Source of the DNA: DATFTF01 sp963825175
GTDB taxonomy: Bacteria > Acidobacteriota > Thermoanaerobaculia > UBA5066 > Gp7-AA6
Assembly (NCBI GenBank): GCA_963825175.1
Contig: CAWGSA010000001.1
Coordinates: forward strand, 682,001-746,000
DNA: 64,000 nt
Direction: 5' to 3'
Position 1 is the first letter of the stretch. Every line of letters begins with the position of its first letter. A program made the position numbers and the translations under genes. Positions 25,280 to 34,973 of the stretch are shown here, in pieces. The notes under the pieces were generated by a model, which worked only from the letters and a program-made list of their open reading frames with translations, searched no databases and had not been told where the DNA came from.

Positions 25280-25722
25280 GATCGGGTATTGGTCCTTTTC
25301 GGTGTGGTCTTCGTGTCTCAAACAACCCAGGGGCTCAGCCGATTCCGCCGGCGCCATGAATCGGGTGCTCGACCCCCTTTCCGGGTTCTGGCCGGGGGAT
25401 TCTAGCGCCTTGGGGGCCGGTCCGCAGTCCCCGGTTCCTCAAGACCTGGCGGTCGTTCGGGCCCACGGAAAGAGCGGCGAAGCCTCTGCAACCTTGCCGG
25501 GGGAACCCGGGTTTCAAGCGGCATCATGAGATTCTTCGAATTCACCTTCCCGATCCTCGCCTCCTCGATCGCGGCACGGGAGGCCATGCCAGCCTTCTCG
25601 ATCTGGCGTCCCTTTGCCGGGGAGAACCTGTTTCCCGGCGCGACGTCGGCCGAAATCGGACGCCGACCCGTTCCCCGGGCGAAAATCGGGAGACGGAGGG
25701 TTGCGGGGTCTCGCCGCCCCGC
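25280..25722. other. Intergenic stretch without a supported gene
   Basis: About 440 bases between two minus-strand genes. Open frames exist on both strands, but none has a ribosome binding site together with recognisable sequence. No repeat or hairpin stands out. Confidence 0.4.
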
Positions 25723-26502
25723 TCAGATCATCGTATAGGTGATCGTCACGCCGCCCTCGCTCTCCGGCGTCACGAGGACGGCCTTGAGAACGTAGGGCGG
25801 CTCGCGGGTCAGCCACCAGGTGCTGGAGTCGTAGAGCTTCGTCTCGACGTGGACGACCCAGGCGTCGAAGGATTGGCCCGCGGGGCCGGCGAGGGACTCG
25901 CGGCCGGTGACGCGGACCTGGATCCAGTCGACCGAGGCGCGGTCGGTGTCGAAAGCCGGAATCTTCGCGGAGAAGCCCTCCTTGAGCGGGAGCGTGTCGA
26001 GCAGGATTCCGTACAAGCCGTCGTAGTAGTCGAGCACGCCGTGATCGAGCTTCGCCGTGTACTCCTGTGCCGGTTGATCGCTGGTCCCCGGCTCGCGGCG
26101 GAAATGCGCCGACCTGTCTCGAAACTCCAGGTGCCGCCTCTCCCCGGTGTCGCTTCTCGAATAGTCGAAGGTGAGCGACGCCATCGTCTTCGGGTCGAAG
26201 ACGTTGACGAAGGTGAGACGGATGCCTTTCTTGTACTGCGCCACCTGGGTGCGCTTCAGCGCCGGACGGCCCTCGTGGATGACTGCCTCCATCGTGTCGG
26301 TCCAGACGCCCGCCTCGACAGGATTCGCGCCCGGCTTCTGCATCGAGAATTTCCACTTGTTGGTGTAGGGCCGGAGGAACGATCCGTGGACGGAGGGATC
26401 GCCGCCCTCGATGCGCGGCTCCTCGGGGAGCGCCTGAGCCGCCCGCGCGGCGAGAAGAATCCCCAGCACCGGGATCAGCGCGGCGGCAATTCGGGCTCGC
26501 AT
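25723..26502 (-). CDS. Secreted protein of unknown function
   Basis: A 259-residue exported protein. The signal peptide ends near LLAARAAQALPEE. The mature protein is strand-rich with conserved-looking blocks (YTNKWKFSMQKPGANPVEAG, GLYGILLDTLPLKEGFSAKI, WWLTREPPYVLKAVL). The overall layout recalls DUF3108-type periplasmic proteins, where a late Trp/Leu block precedes a final strand. That relationship is a guess. No catalytic residues can be assigned. Confidence 0.6.
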   Translation of the reverse strand: MRARIAAALIPVLGILLAARAAQALPEEPRIEGGDPSVHGSFLRPYTNKWKFSMQKPGANPVEAGVWTDTMEAVIHEGRPALKRTQVAQYKKGIRLTFVNVFDPKTMASLTFDYSRSDTGERRHLEFRDRSAHFRREPGTSDQPAQEYTAKLDHGVLDYYDGLYGILLDTLPLKEGFSAKIPAFDTDRASVDWIQVRVTGRESLAGPAGQSFDAWVVHVETKLYDSSTWWLTREPPYVLKAVLVTPESEGGVTITYTMI

Positions 26503-26679
26503 GATGTGCTTCCTTTTCTCCAGGGCGGAAAGCCTCCTCCGCCGATCGGAGGTTCCCGCCTTTCCCCTAGACTGTCAACAGGAGAAGGACCAGATCGGGG
26601 CGCTCGGGGACGACCCGCCGTCTGGCGCATGCCTTGCTACCTCCTGCCTAAGGGCGCGTCGCCCGCTGAGGAGGTCTGT

Positions 26680-26880
26680 ATGAGATGGATGGGCGTCTAC
26701 CTGGCCGGCTACGTTCTGCTCGTCGTCGCCGCTCTTCTCGCGCTATGGAAAACCGGAGTCCTCGCATCGATCGGCTCGTTCTGGGTCGGCGTGGGGCTCC
26801 TGGCCGTGTTCGGCATCGGGATCATGATCGCGGTCGCCAACAGCGGACGGAAGGAATCCGTCGAGATCGACCGCGGCTGA
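26680..26880 (+). CDS. Small two-helix membrane protein
   Basis: A 66-residue protein with GAGGAGG seven bases before the ATG. Two membrane helices (VYLAGYVLLVVAALLALW and FWVGVGLLAVFGIGIMIAVA) are joined by a short loop, with a charged C-terminus (RKESVEIDRG). No family recognised. The strong start signal supports it as a true gene. Confidence 0.65.
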   Translation: MRWMGVYLAGYVLLVVAALLALWKTGVLASIGSFWVGVGLLAVFGIGIMIAVANSGRKESVEIDRG

Positions 26881-26929
26881 CCTCGCCAGCGCCGTCGCGC
26901 GGTAGGGGGATAGCGTCTCACATCTCGTG

Positions 26930-27002
26930 CCGTAGGGGCGGCCCGCGCGGCCGCCCGCCCGAAAGGCCCGAAGACGGGCGGGGACAAGCTCCGCCCCTAC
27001 GG
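26930..27002. repeat. GC-rich palindromic repeat (intergenic copy)
   Basis: Outer arms CCGTAGGGGCGG and CCGCCCCTACGG are exact inverted repeats around a GC-rich centre. The right half (GACGGGCGGGGACAAG then CTCCGCCCCTACGG) recurs at 50001-50035 inside actB. This is a REP-like dispersed element. It may also serve as a bidirectional terminator between the convergent genes. Confidence 0.6.
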
Positions 27003-27007
27003 GACCG

Positions 27008-27463
27008 CTACTTCGGCAATTCCGGCAGCGGGTTCCCGGGGCCCTCGTTGTTCCAGGCGATCGAGAGCACCCACCACCGGGTCCCGTCGTGCAGGAGATC
27101 GATCGAGTTGACACCGCGCACGAACGGCTTCTCCCCCGGCGCCCGCGAGAGATCGTAGGCCGAGAGCACGTGGGCGAAGTGCCCGAATCGGAAGGTGTGC
27201 CGCGCCGTCTCGGTCTCGAAGAAGGAATCCTTCACGAACATCGGCGACCGCGACGCGATGTAGCCCTCGACATCGAACACGTCGGCGACTCCCCCGCCGC
27301 CCTCGGGCTTCACACGCGTGGGTACCAGGCGGGCCCCCGGATAGAGAAGCTTCTTCTCGCGCTCCCAGTCCCGCGGCGCTCCGGCGGGGCCGGAGATGAC
27401 CTCGTAGAGGGCCTGGATGATCCCGTCGATCGAGGCGGTGTCGGGGTCGATCTCCGGCGGCAT
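27008..27463 (-). CDS. SnoaL/NTF2-like protein
   Basis: A 151-residue cytoplasmic protein of the NTF2-like alpha+beta cone type. Starting helix IDGIIQALYEVISGPAG is followed by YPGARLVPTRV, VEGYIASRSPMFVKDSFFE, HVLSAYDLSR and the closing strand WWVLSIAWNNE. Members of this group are mostly of unknown function. It lies downstream of the small zinc-ribbon gene on the same strand. Confidence 0.65.
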   Translation of the reverse strand: MPPEIDPDTASIDGIIQALYEVISGPAGAPRDWEREKKLLYPGARLVPTRVKPEGGGGVADVFDVEGYIASRSPMFVKDSFFETETARHTFRFGHFAHVLSAYDLSRAPGEKPFVRGVNSIDLLHDGTRWWVLSIAWNNEGPGNPLPELPK

Positions 27464-27494
27464 GCGTGCGTGAGGATACGCGGACAGTCCGCGC

Positions 27495-27668
27495 TCAGCC
27501 TCTCCGTCTGGCGGCCTGCGGATCGTTGCGGTGAACCGGGTTCTCCCGATCTTCCTGGCACCCGGGACAGATCAGGGGCGTGCGGCGTCGGGCCTGATAC
27601 CGGGACGAGGCGCGGATCACTCGGCCGCAGCGCGTGCACGCCTCCAGAAACACGACATCGTGGCTCAT
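27495..27668 (-). CDS. Small zinc-ribbon protein
   Basis: A 57-residue protein with GGAGGA ten bases before the ATG at 27668. Two CxxC knuckles (CTRC and CPGC) form one zinc ribbon, followed by a basic tail. The block FLEACTRCGRVIRA with RRRTPLICPGC parallels the protein at 24953-25279. It starts 28 bases after nrdJ stops and is probably co-transcribed with it. A link to nucleotide reduction is unproven. Confidence 0.55.
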   Translation of the reverse strand: MSHDVVFLEACTRCGRVIRASSRYQARRRTPLICPGCQEDRENPVHRNDPQAARRRG

Positions 27669-27696
27669 CGCTTGAGACTCCTCCGGATCGCTGGAT

Positions 27697-30501
<2,805 letters not shown>

Positions 30502-30607
30502 CCTTTCGCCCCCCTTTTTCTGCGTTTTTTCGGAATGCTCCGCCCCACCACGCGCGCTGAAACCCTTCTTTCGGAGGATTGCCGGCTCCCGGCCGACGTT
30601 GCCTTTG

Positions 30608-30636
30608 ACGGTAAGACCGGCATGAAGCCAAGTCAA
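30608..30636 (-). promoter_or_regulatory. Putative nrdJ promoter
   Basis: On the minus strand TTGACT (30631-30636) is followed after 17 bases by TACCGT (30608-30613), a plausible sigma-70 pair about 105 bases before the nrdJ start. The -10 is weak. Support comes mainly from the adjacent NrdR boxes. Confidence 0.4.
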
Positions 30637-30642
30637 GCAAAA

Positions 30643-30689
30643 ATACAAGATGTTGTGGCGTCTGCCCGACGCGACGCTTGGAATAGTGG
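30643..30689 (-). promoter_or_regulatory. Tandem NrdR-box-like sites
   Basis: Two 16-base sites read on the minus strand: CCACAACATCTTGTAT (30643-30658) and CCACTATTCCAAGCGT (30674-30689). The proximal one closely fits the NrdR consensus aCaCwAtATaTwGtgt; the distal one is weaker. Their start-to-start distance is 31 bases, the three-turn spacing typical of NrdR box pairs. They lie just upstream of the -35 of nrdJ. The divergent small gene at 30715 could also be affected. Confidence 0.6.
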
Positions 30690-30714
30690 CACATCCTTTG
30701 CTGTTTGAGGTAAC

Positions 30715-31005
30715 GTGAGAAACGTGAAAAGCGAGCAAAACCCGGCTCGGATCGAAGCGAAGTCCGTCTTCGAGGTGAACAACTCGAGGCTCGCGATCGG
30801 TGTTTTCAACCGACCGCTGCTCGACGCCGAGTGCCGGAAGTTCCGCAAGGCGTGGGAAATGGAGCCGCTGCCGGGATTCGAGGAGTACGAGCTCGATCGC
30901 GGGCGGATCTCCTTCGTGGCTCCCGAGGAGAACGTCCCGGTGGCGTGGAAATCGATCGACCGCATGCTCGCCTTCGCGACAGAGGACGTCAAAAAAGCCT
31001 CCTAG
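30715..31005 (+). CDS. Small hypothetical protein
   Basis: A 96-residue cytoplasmic protein from GTG 30715 (a second in-frame GTG at 30724 is also possible). It is well balanced in composition, with blocks VFEVNNSRLAIGVFNRP, FEEYELDRGRISFVAPEEN and WKSIDRMLAFA. No family recognised. It is divergent from nrdJ across the NrdR boxes. Confidence 0.5.
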   Translation: MRNVKSEQNPARIEAKSVFEVNNSRLAIGVFNRPLLDAECRKFRKAWEMEPLPGFEEYELDRGRISFVAPEENVPVAWKSIDRMLAFATEDVKKAS

Positions 31006-31122
31006 ATGGTCCTTTTTTGACGCCGTTTGACGGCGGCCGATGAGCCGCCGGATAATGGTCGGGAATCGGCCCGGTAGCCGGTCTGTTGAGCGCTGAGTCG
31101 ACCGAAAGGAAGGGAAACCCAA

Positions 31123-31500
31123 ATGTCCTCGATCCCCGAATCCTCGACCCCCGTCCCCATCAGCGCGCCCAAGCCGTTGCTCGAGCTGACGCCGGCCGCG
31201 GTGGACAAGGTCAAGTACTTCGCCAAGTCGATGCCGGACTCGGAAGGAAAACCCCTGCGCGTGTTCGTTCAGGGCGGCGGATGCTCCGGGTTCCAGTACG
31301 GCTTCACGTTCGACGAGAAGAAGGAAGGCGACAACGCCTGGGACCAGGACGGCGTCACGATCCTGGTGGACCCCCAGAGCGCGACCTACCTGAAGGACGC
31401 GACGGTCGACTACGTGGAAGATTTCCGCGGCGCCGGCTTCTCCGTGACCAATCCCAACTCCACCGGCGGCTGCGGCTGCGGTAAGAGCTTCCAGGCCTAA
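31123..31500 (+). CDS. erpA: Iron-sulfur cluster insertion protein (A-type carrier)
   Basis: A 125-residue A-type Fe-S carrier. It delivers clusters to apo-proteins. The three cluster-ligand cysteines are present: C54 in GGGCSGFQYGF and C117/C119 in GGCGCGKSF. The first 18 residues are a Ser/Pro-rich extension, after which LLELTPAAVDKVKYF starts the family fold. ErpA and IscA are hard to separate by sequence, so the symbol is a best guess. No isc or suf genes are adjacent. A strong terminator follows. Confidence 0.85.
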   Translation: MSSIPESSTPVPISAPKPLLELTPAAVDKVKYFAKSMPDSEGKPLRVFVQGGGCSGFQYGFTFDEKKEGDNAWDQDGVTILVDPQSATYLKDATVDYVEDFRGAGFSVTNPNSTGGCGCGKSFQA

Positions 31501-31522
31501 GAATCCCTCGACGGTCTGCTGC

Positions 31523-31547
31523 AAGCCCCGCGCAAGCGGGGCTTTTT
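31523..31547 (+). terminator. Rho-independent terminator after erpA
   Basis: A perfect 9-base stem AAGCCCCGC/GCGGGGCTT with a GCAA loop, followed by a run of T, 22 bases after the erpA stop. Confidence 0.85.
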
Positions 31548-31617
31548 CGTTCGGTCCGATCCTTGGGCCAAATTGCTTCGTGTGGCCCCCGGCTCGGGGG
31601 CGACCGTAAGGGCCGGC

Positions 31618-32100
31618 CTACGACGCGGGCTGGTAACGCGGCGACAGCTCGGTCGAGTTCCACACCTCGGCCGCGATCCGCCACTCTCCATGGTCGCCGC
31701 GCTTGACGCCGATCGCGAAGTTGAGGCCGGTGGGGCCGTCACGGCGGATGGAGGAGCCGATCAGGTAGCCGACGTCCGCGCCCACGTTCCTCTCGAGCGT
31801 CTTGACCTCCAGCATCCGTCCCATCTGCCGAAGGTGGTCGCCGGAAAGCCGGCGGCGCCAGAACTCCTGGATGTCCCTGCGGCCATGGACCATCGGCCGC
31901 TCGTGCGGCAGGAGCCACGCGTCGTCGGCATAGAGAGCGGCGAGCGCTGCGGCGTCGCCGCGGTTGTAGGCGGCCACGTACCGGTCGATCAGCTGATCGG
32001 CCTCGTCCCGGTCGGCCCGCGCCGGATGCGGCGACGCCAGAACGGCAAGGCAAAGCACAGCCAACCCTGTTCCGAGTAGAGCCTGGATATTCCGTCGCAT
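31618..32100 (-). CDS. Secreted SnoaL-like (DUF4440-type) protein
   Basis: A 160-residue exported protein. The start at 32100 has GGAGGAG upstream and gives a signal peptide (ALLGTGLAVLCLAVLASPHPARA). The mature part is an NTF2-like domain: LIDRYVAAYNRGDAAALAAL, YADDAWLLPHERPMVHGR, DIQEFWRRRL, and WRIAAEVWNS. Such proteins are often annotated DUF4440 with unknown ligand. Confidence 0.75.
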   Translation of the reverse strand: MRRNIQALLGTGLAVLCLAVLASPHPARADRDEADQLIDRYVAAYNRGDAAALAALYADDAWLLPHERPMVHGRRDIQEFWRRRLSGDHLRQMGRMLEVKTLERNVGADVGYLIGSSIRRDGPTGLNFAIGVKRGDHGEWRIAAEVWNSTELSPRYQPAS

Positions 32101-32180
32101 CGCGCCGCTCCTCCGTTTGATGCCGAAAACGCGAGGCCGCGGACCGTCATGCCCGCTTTCTTGAGACAAATGAAGAAGGA

Positions 32181-32462
32181 CTAGCAGGCTGCTGAAAGAG
32201 GGTGTGGAGCGGCGTTGCGAGCGCCGCGGGGTCGGATCCGAGGCGCCGCGACGAAGGCGATGCCGGGGCGCATCGGGGAGGAGCGGCAACAAAGGAGACG
32301 GCCCCGCGCCGCCGCAACCGCTTGCGGCGGCAGGGCTTTTGCTCGCGGCGAGGCGACTTTCATCCAAAGCATCGCAAGCCGACGAACGAAAGCTTCTCGG
32401 TCCGCTGCGAGTTGCAAAAGACCTGACGCGACGCCCGCAATCATTTTTCAGCAGCCTGCTAG
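32181..32462. mobile_element. MITE-like element with terminal inverted repeats
   Basis: A 282-base non-coding element bounded by CTAGCAGGCTGCTGAAA at the left (32181-32197) and its inverse TTTCAGCAGCCTGCTAG at the right (32446-32462). No transposase is encoded. The right terminus overlaps the 3' end of the DUF962 gene and provides its stop codon. Ends of this kind are typical of short transposon derivatives mobilised in trans. Confidence 0.75.
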
Positions 32463-32821
32463 GCCGGCGCCACGGCGGCGGCGGGTCGGTCCAGGCCCAA
32501 CCGCGTGAGCTCGGCCGCCATTTTCCCCCTCCACATCAAACCGTACATTTTGACGTCCCCGAGGAAGGACCAAAATGGATATTGGAAGGTCGCCGGGCGG
32601 TTCTTTTCGACGAAGAAGTGGCCGATCCACGCAAGGCCGTAAGACCCGACGAGCCCCCACAGGAGGAAGAACGGCTGTCCAGCGGCGATCGCGCGGGCCA
32701 GGCCCAGGAGGCCGAGTGTCGTGCCGGCGAAGTGGAGCACGCGTGTGCCAAACCGCCGGTGCTGACCGACGTAGAACGGCCAGAAATCCGCGAACGTGAC
32801 GAAACGCTCGGCCCGATCCAT
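32459..32821 (-). CDS. Mpo1-like (DUF962) membrane protein
   Basis: A 120-residue protein of the Mpo1/DUF962 family, known in yeast as an iron-dependent alpha-oxidase of 2-hydroxy fatty acids. Conserved features are the starting FADFWPFYVGQHR, then HFAGTTLGLLGLARA, a membrane helix, GLAWIGHFFVEKNRPATFQY with the His/Glu/Asn metal-binding group, and PFWSFLGDVKMYGLM. The TAG stop lies within the terminal repeat of the MITE-like element, so the C-terminal tail may have been altered by the insertion. Confidence 0.8.
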   Translation of the reverse strand: MDRAERFVTFADFWPFYVGQHRRFGTRVLHFAGTTLGLLGLARAIAAGQPFFLLWGLVGSYGLAWIGHFFVEKNRPATFQYPFWSFLGDVKMYGLMWRGKMAAELTRLGLDRPAAAVAPA

Positions 32822-32853
32822 GCGGATATTCTAGTGCCCGAAAGGGGAAGCCG

Positions 32854-33402
32854 ATGATGCGATCCCGGATTCCATTCCTCGCCGTGGCGGTGATCCTCCT
32901 CACGCTGGCGCCGACCGCGCTGGCCCAGAAGAGCAGGAAGTCGCCGTCGCCGACGGCCGAGCCCAAGCCCTGCACCGCGGCAACGTACCGGCAGTTCGAC
33001 TTCTGGCTGGGCGATTGGAACGTGATCAACGCGGCCGGAAAGCCGGCCGGGAAGAACCACGTGGTCTCGCTGTTCGACGGCTGCGGCCTTCAGGAGAACT
33101 GGGAATCCGCGCAGGGCGGCCGCGGCACGAGCCTGAACGTCTATGACGCGGTGACCGGACACTGGCACCAGACGTGGGTGGACGATCACGGAGGGTTGCT
33201 CGAATTGAACGGCGGCCTGGAGGGCGGCAAGATGGTCCTGATCGGCACCCGCCCGTCGGTGAAGGAGAAGGCTACGCGCGTGGTGCACCGGATCACGTGG
33301 ACGCCCCTCGCGCCCGACCGCGTCGAGCAGCACTGGGAGGCATCGACCAACGAAGGCCGGACCTGGTCGACCGTGTTCGACGGGACCTACGTGCGGAAGT
33401 AG
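32854..33402 (+). CDS. Secreted DUF1579-like protein
   Basis: A 182-residue exported protein with AAGGGGAAGCCG upstream of ATG 32854. A signal peptide (FLAVAVILLTLAPTALAQ) precedes a lipocalin-like domain beginning YRQFDFWLGDWNVINAAG, then GCGLQENWESAQGGRGTSLN, VYDAVTGHWHQTWVDDHGG and HWEASTNEGRTWSTVFDG. This F-D-F-W-x-G-x-W layout is common in acidobacterial secreted proteins. Ligand unknown. Confidence 0.7.
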   Translation: MMRSRIPFLAVAVILLTLAPTALAQKSRKSPSPTAEPKPCTAATYRQFDFWLGDWNVINAAGKPAGKNHVVSLFDGCGLQENWESAQGGRGTSLNVYDAVTGHWHQTWVDDHGGLLELNGGLEGGKMVLIGTRPSVKEKATRVVHRITWTPLAPDRVEQHWEASTNEGRTWSTVFDGTYVRK

Positions 33403-33467
33403 TCGAGAGGGAGGATGAAGGAATAACAATCTAGGAATTGTTATCCACCACGCCTCACGCCTTACGC

Positions 33468-34829
33468 CTACGCAAGCACGCTCGAAAACGCGGAAGAGAA
33501 CGTCGGATAGGCCCAGACCATCGTCTCGAGATCCGCTGCAGTCAGGCCAAACCGCATGGCCATGGCGAAGACGTGGATGAGCTCGGCCGCTCCGGCGCCG
33601 TAGAGATGCGCGCCGAGAATGCGGCGGGTTCCTTCCTCCATCACGACTTTGGCCCTGGCCGGCCGCTCTCCGGCGATGGCGTAGACCCTCCAGGCTTCCA
33701 TGTCGTTCGACGTCACCTTGACCTCGTGGCCGGCTTCACACGCCTGGGCCTCGGTCTGTCCCACCCAGGCCAGGGGAGGCACCGTGTAGACAGCCTGCGG
33801 GATGGCGTCGTAGGACACGCGCTCGACGTCCCCCTGGAGGAAATTCTTCGCCACGATGCGCCCCTCGTAGGACGCGACCGGCGAGAGCTGTCGCTTGCCG
33901 TGCGCGTCGCCTCCGGCGAAGACGCGGCGGTTGCCGGGGCTGCGCAGGTAATCGTCGACGAGGACCCCGTGCTTATCCGCCGCGACGCCGGCGGCCGGCA
34001 GATCGAGACTCTCGAGAGCGGGAACCCGTCCCGCCCCGTTCAAGACGAAGTCGGCCTCCAGCACGCGGGTCTTGCCGCCGATCTCGGCGTCGACGAAGAA
34101 GCGGGCCTCGCTCGCCGTCACCGCGCGGACCCGGGCGTGCGTCACGAACTCGATTCCGAGACTCCGCGAATGCTCGACCACGGCGGCGACGAGAGTCTCG
34201 TCGGCGCCACGGAGGGCCCGGTCCGACGGCATCAGAAAGACGACGCGGGAGCCCAGCCGCGCGAACACCTGGCCGAACTCGAAGGCCACCACGCCGGCGC
34301 CGAGGATCACGAGCGACTCGGGGACGCTCGGATGGCTCAGGATGTCGTCGGTCGTGAGAACCAGATCGGCTCCCGGGAAGGCGAGCGGGCGCGGCTTCGA
34401 TCCTGTTGCGATCAGAAAGCCCTCGGCCGAGAGTGCGCGGCCGTCCACGGCGATCGCCTCGTGCGAGACGAAGCGCGCCTGCCCACGCACGCGCTCGACG
34501 CCGTTCTTGGCCAGGGCCTCCTCGGTCGCCGCGGGGACCGGGTCGGTGAAGCTCCGCTTGCGCGCGAGGACCGCGGCCCAATCGATGCCTTCGACCGACG
34601 CGTGGATGCCGTGCTGTCCGGCATGACGCACCTCGTCCAAGACCTCGGTGGCTCGCACGAAGACCTTCTTGGGATTGCATCCGGCGAGCGAGCAGAGACC
34701 GCCCACGGGACCCCGGTCCACCAACGCGACCTTCTTGCCGGCCGCCGCGATCCGGTAAGAGGCGGCCAGGCCCGTGTTGCCCCCGCCGATCGCGATGAAG
34801 TCGTACCGGGAAGCCGCGGCCGAACCCAT
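33468..34829 (-). CDS. Glutathione-reductase-like FAD oxidoreductase lacking the His-Glu dyad
   Basis: A 453-residue class I pyridine nucleotide-disulfide oxidoreductase homologue. It has the FAD-binding FIAIGGGNTGLAAS, the redox-active pair C46/C51 in GGLCSLAGCNPKK, a NAD(P) loop ILGAGVVAFEFGQVFA, and the second FAD motif FAGGDAHG. The C-terminal dimerisation domain ends with WAYPTFSSAF, where glutathione reductase and lipoamide dehydrogenase have HxxPTxxE. The catalytic His and Glu are thus absent, so classical disulfide reduction is doubtful. It is divergent from a second, complete homologue at 34974. Confidence 0.85.
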   Translation of the reverse strand: MGSAAASRYDFIAIGGGNTGLAASYRIAAAGKKVALVDRGPVGGLCSLAGCNPKKVFVRATEVLDEVRHAGQHGIHASVEGIDWAAVLARKRSFTDPVPAATEEALAKNGVERVRGQARFVSHEAIAVDGRALSAEGFLIATGSKPRPLAFPGADLVLTTDDILSHPSVPESLVILGAGVVAFEFGQVFARLGSRVVFLMPSDRALRGADETLVAAVVEHSRSLGIEFVTHARVRAVTASEARFFVDAEIGGKTRVLEADFVLNGAGRVPALESLDLPAAGVAADKHGVLVDDYLRSPGNRRVFAGGDAHGKRQLSPVASYEGRIVAKNFLQGDVERVSYDAIPQAVYTVPPLAWVGQTEAQACEAGHEVKVTSNDMEAWRVYAIAGERPARAKVVMEEGTRRILGAHLYGAGAAELIHVFAMAMRFGLTAADLETMVWAYPTFSSAFSSVLA

Positions 34830-34973
34830 GGCTACACCGGCACCCGAGAGGACCCCGGCGCCGCCGAAATCCGAGAAACCGATACCTTCTTTTTCACCCG
34901 CGCGTCCTCCGCAGGGGCGTCAGTCTATTCCTCCTCGGCCCGGCCACGGTTATCCTGACGACACGGAGGCTCG

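Noticed and set aside
25402..25738. Two small overlapping frames in the 25.3-25.7 kb gap
   Set aside because: Weak or no ribosome binding sites, sequences without family resemblance, and mutual overlap on opposite strands.
30502..30714. Cobalamin riboswitch ahead of nrdJ
   Set aside because: No recognisable B12-box or matching helices. The interval holds NrdR-like boxes and a promoter instead.
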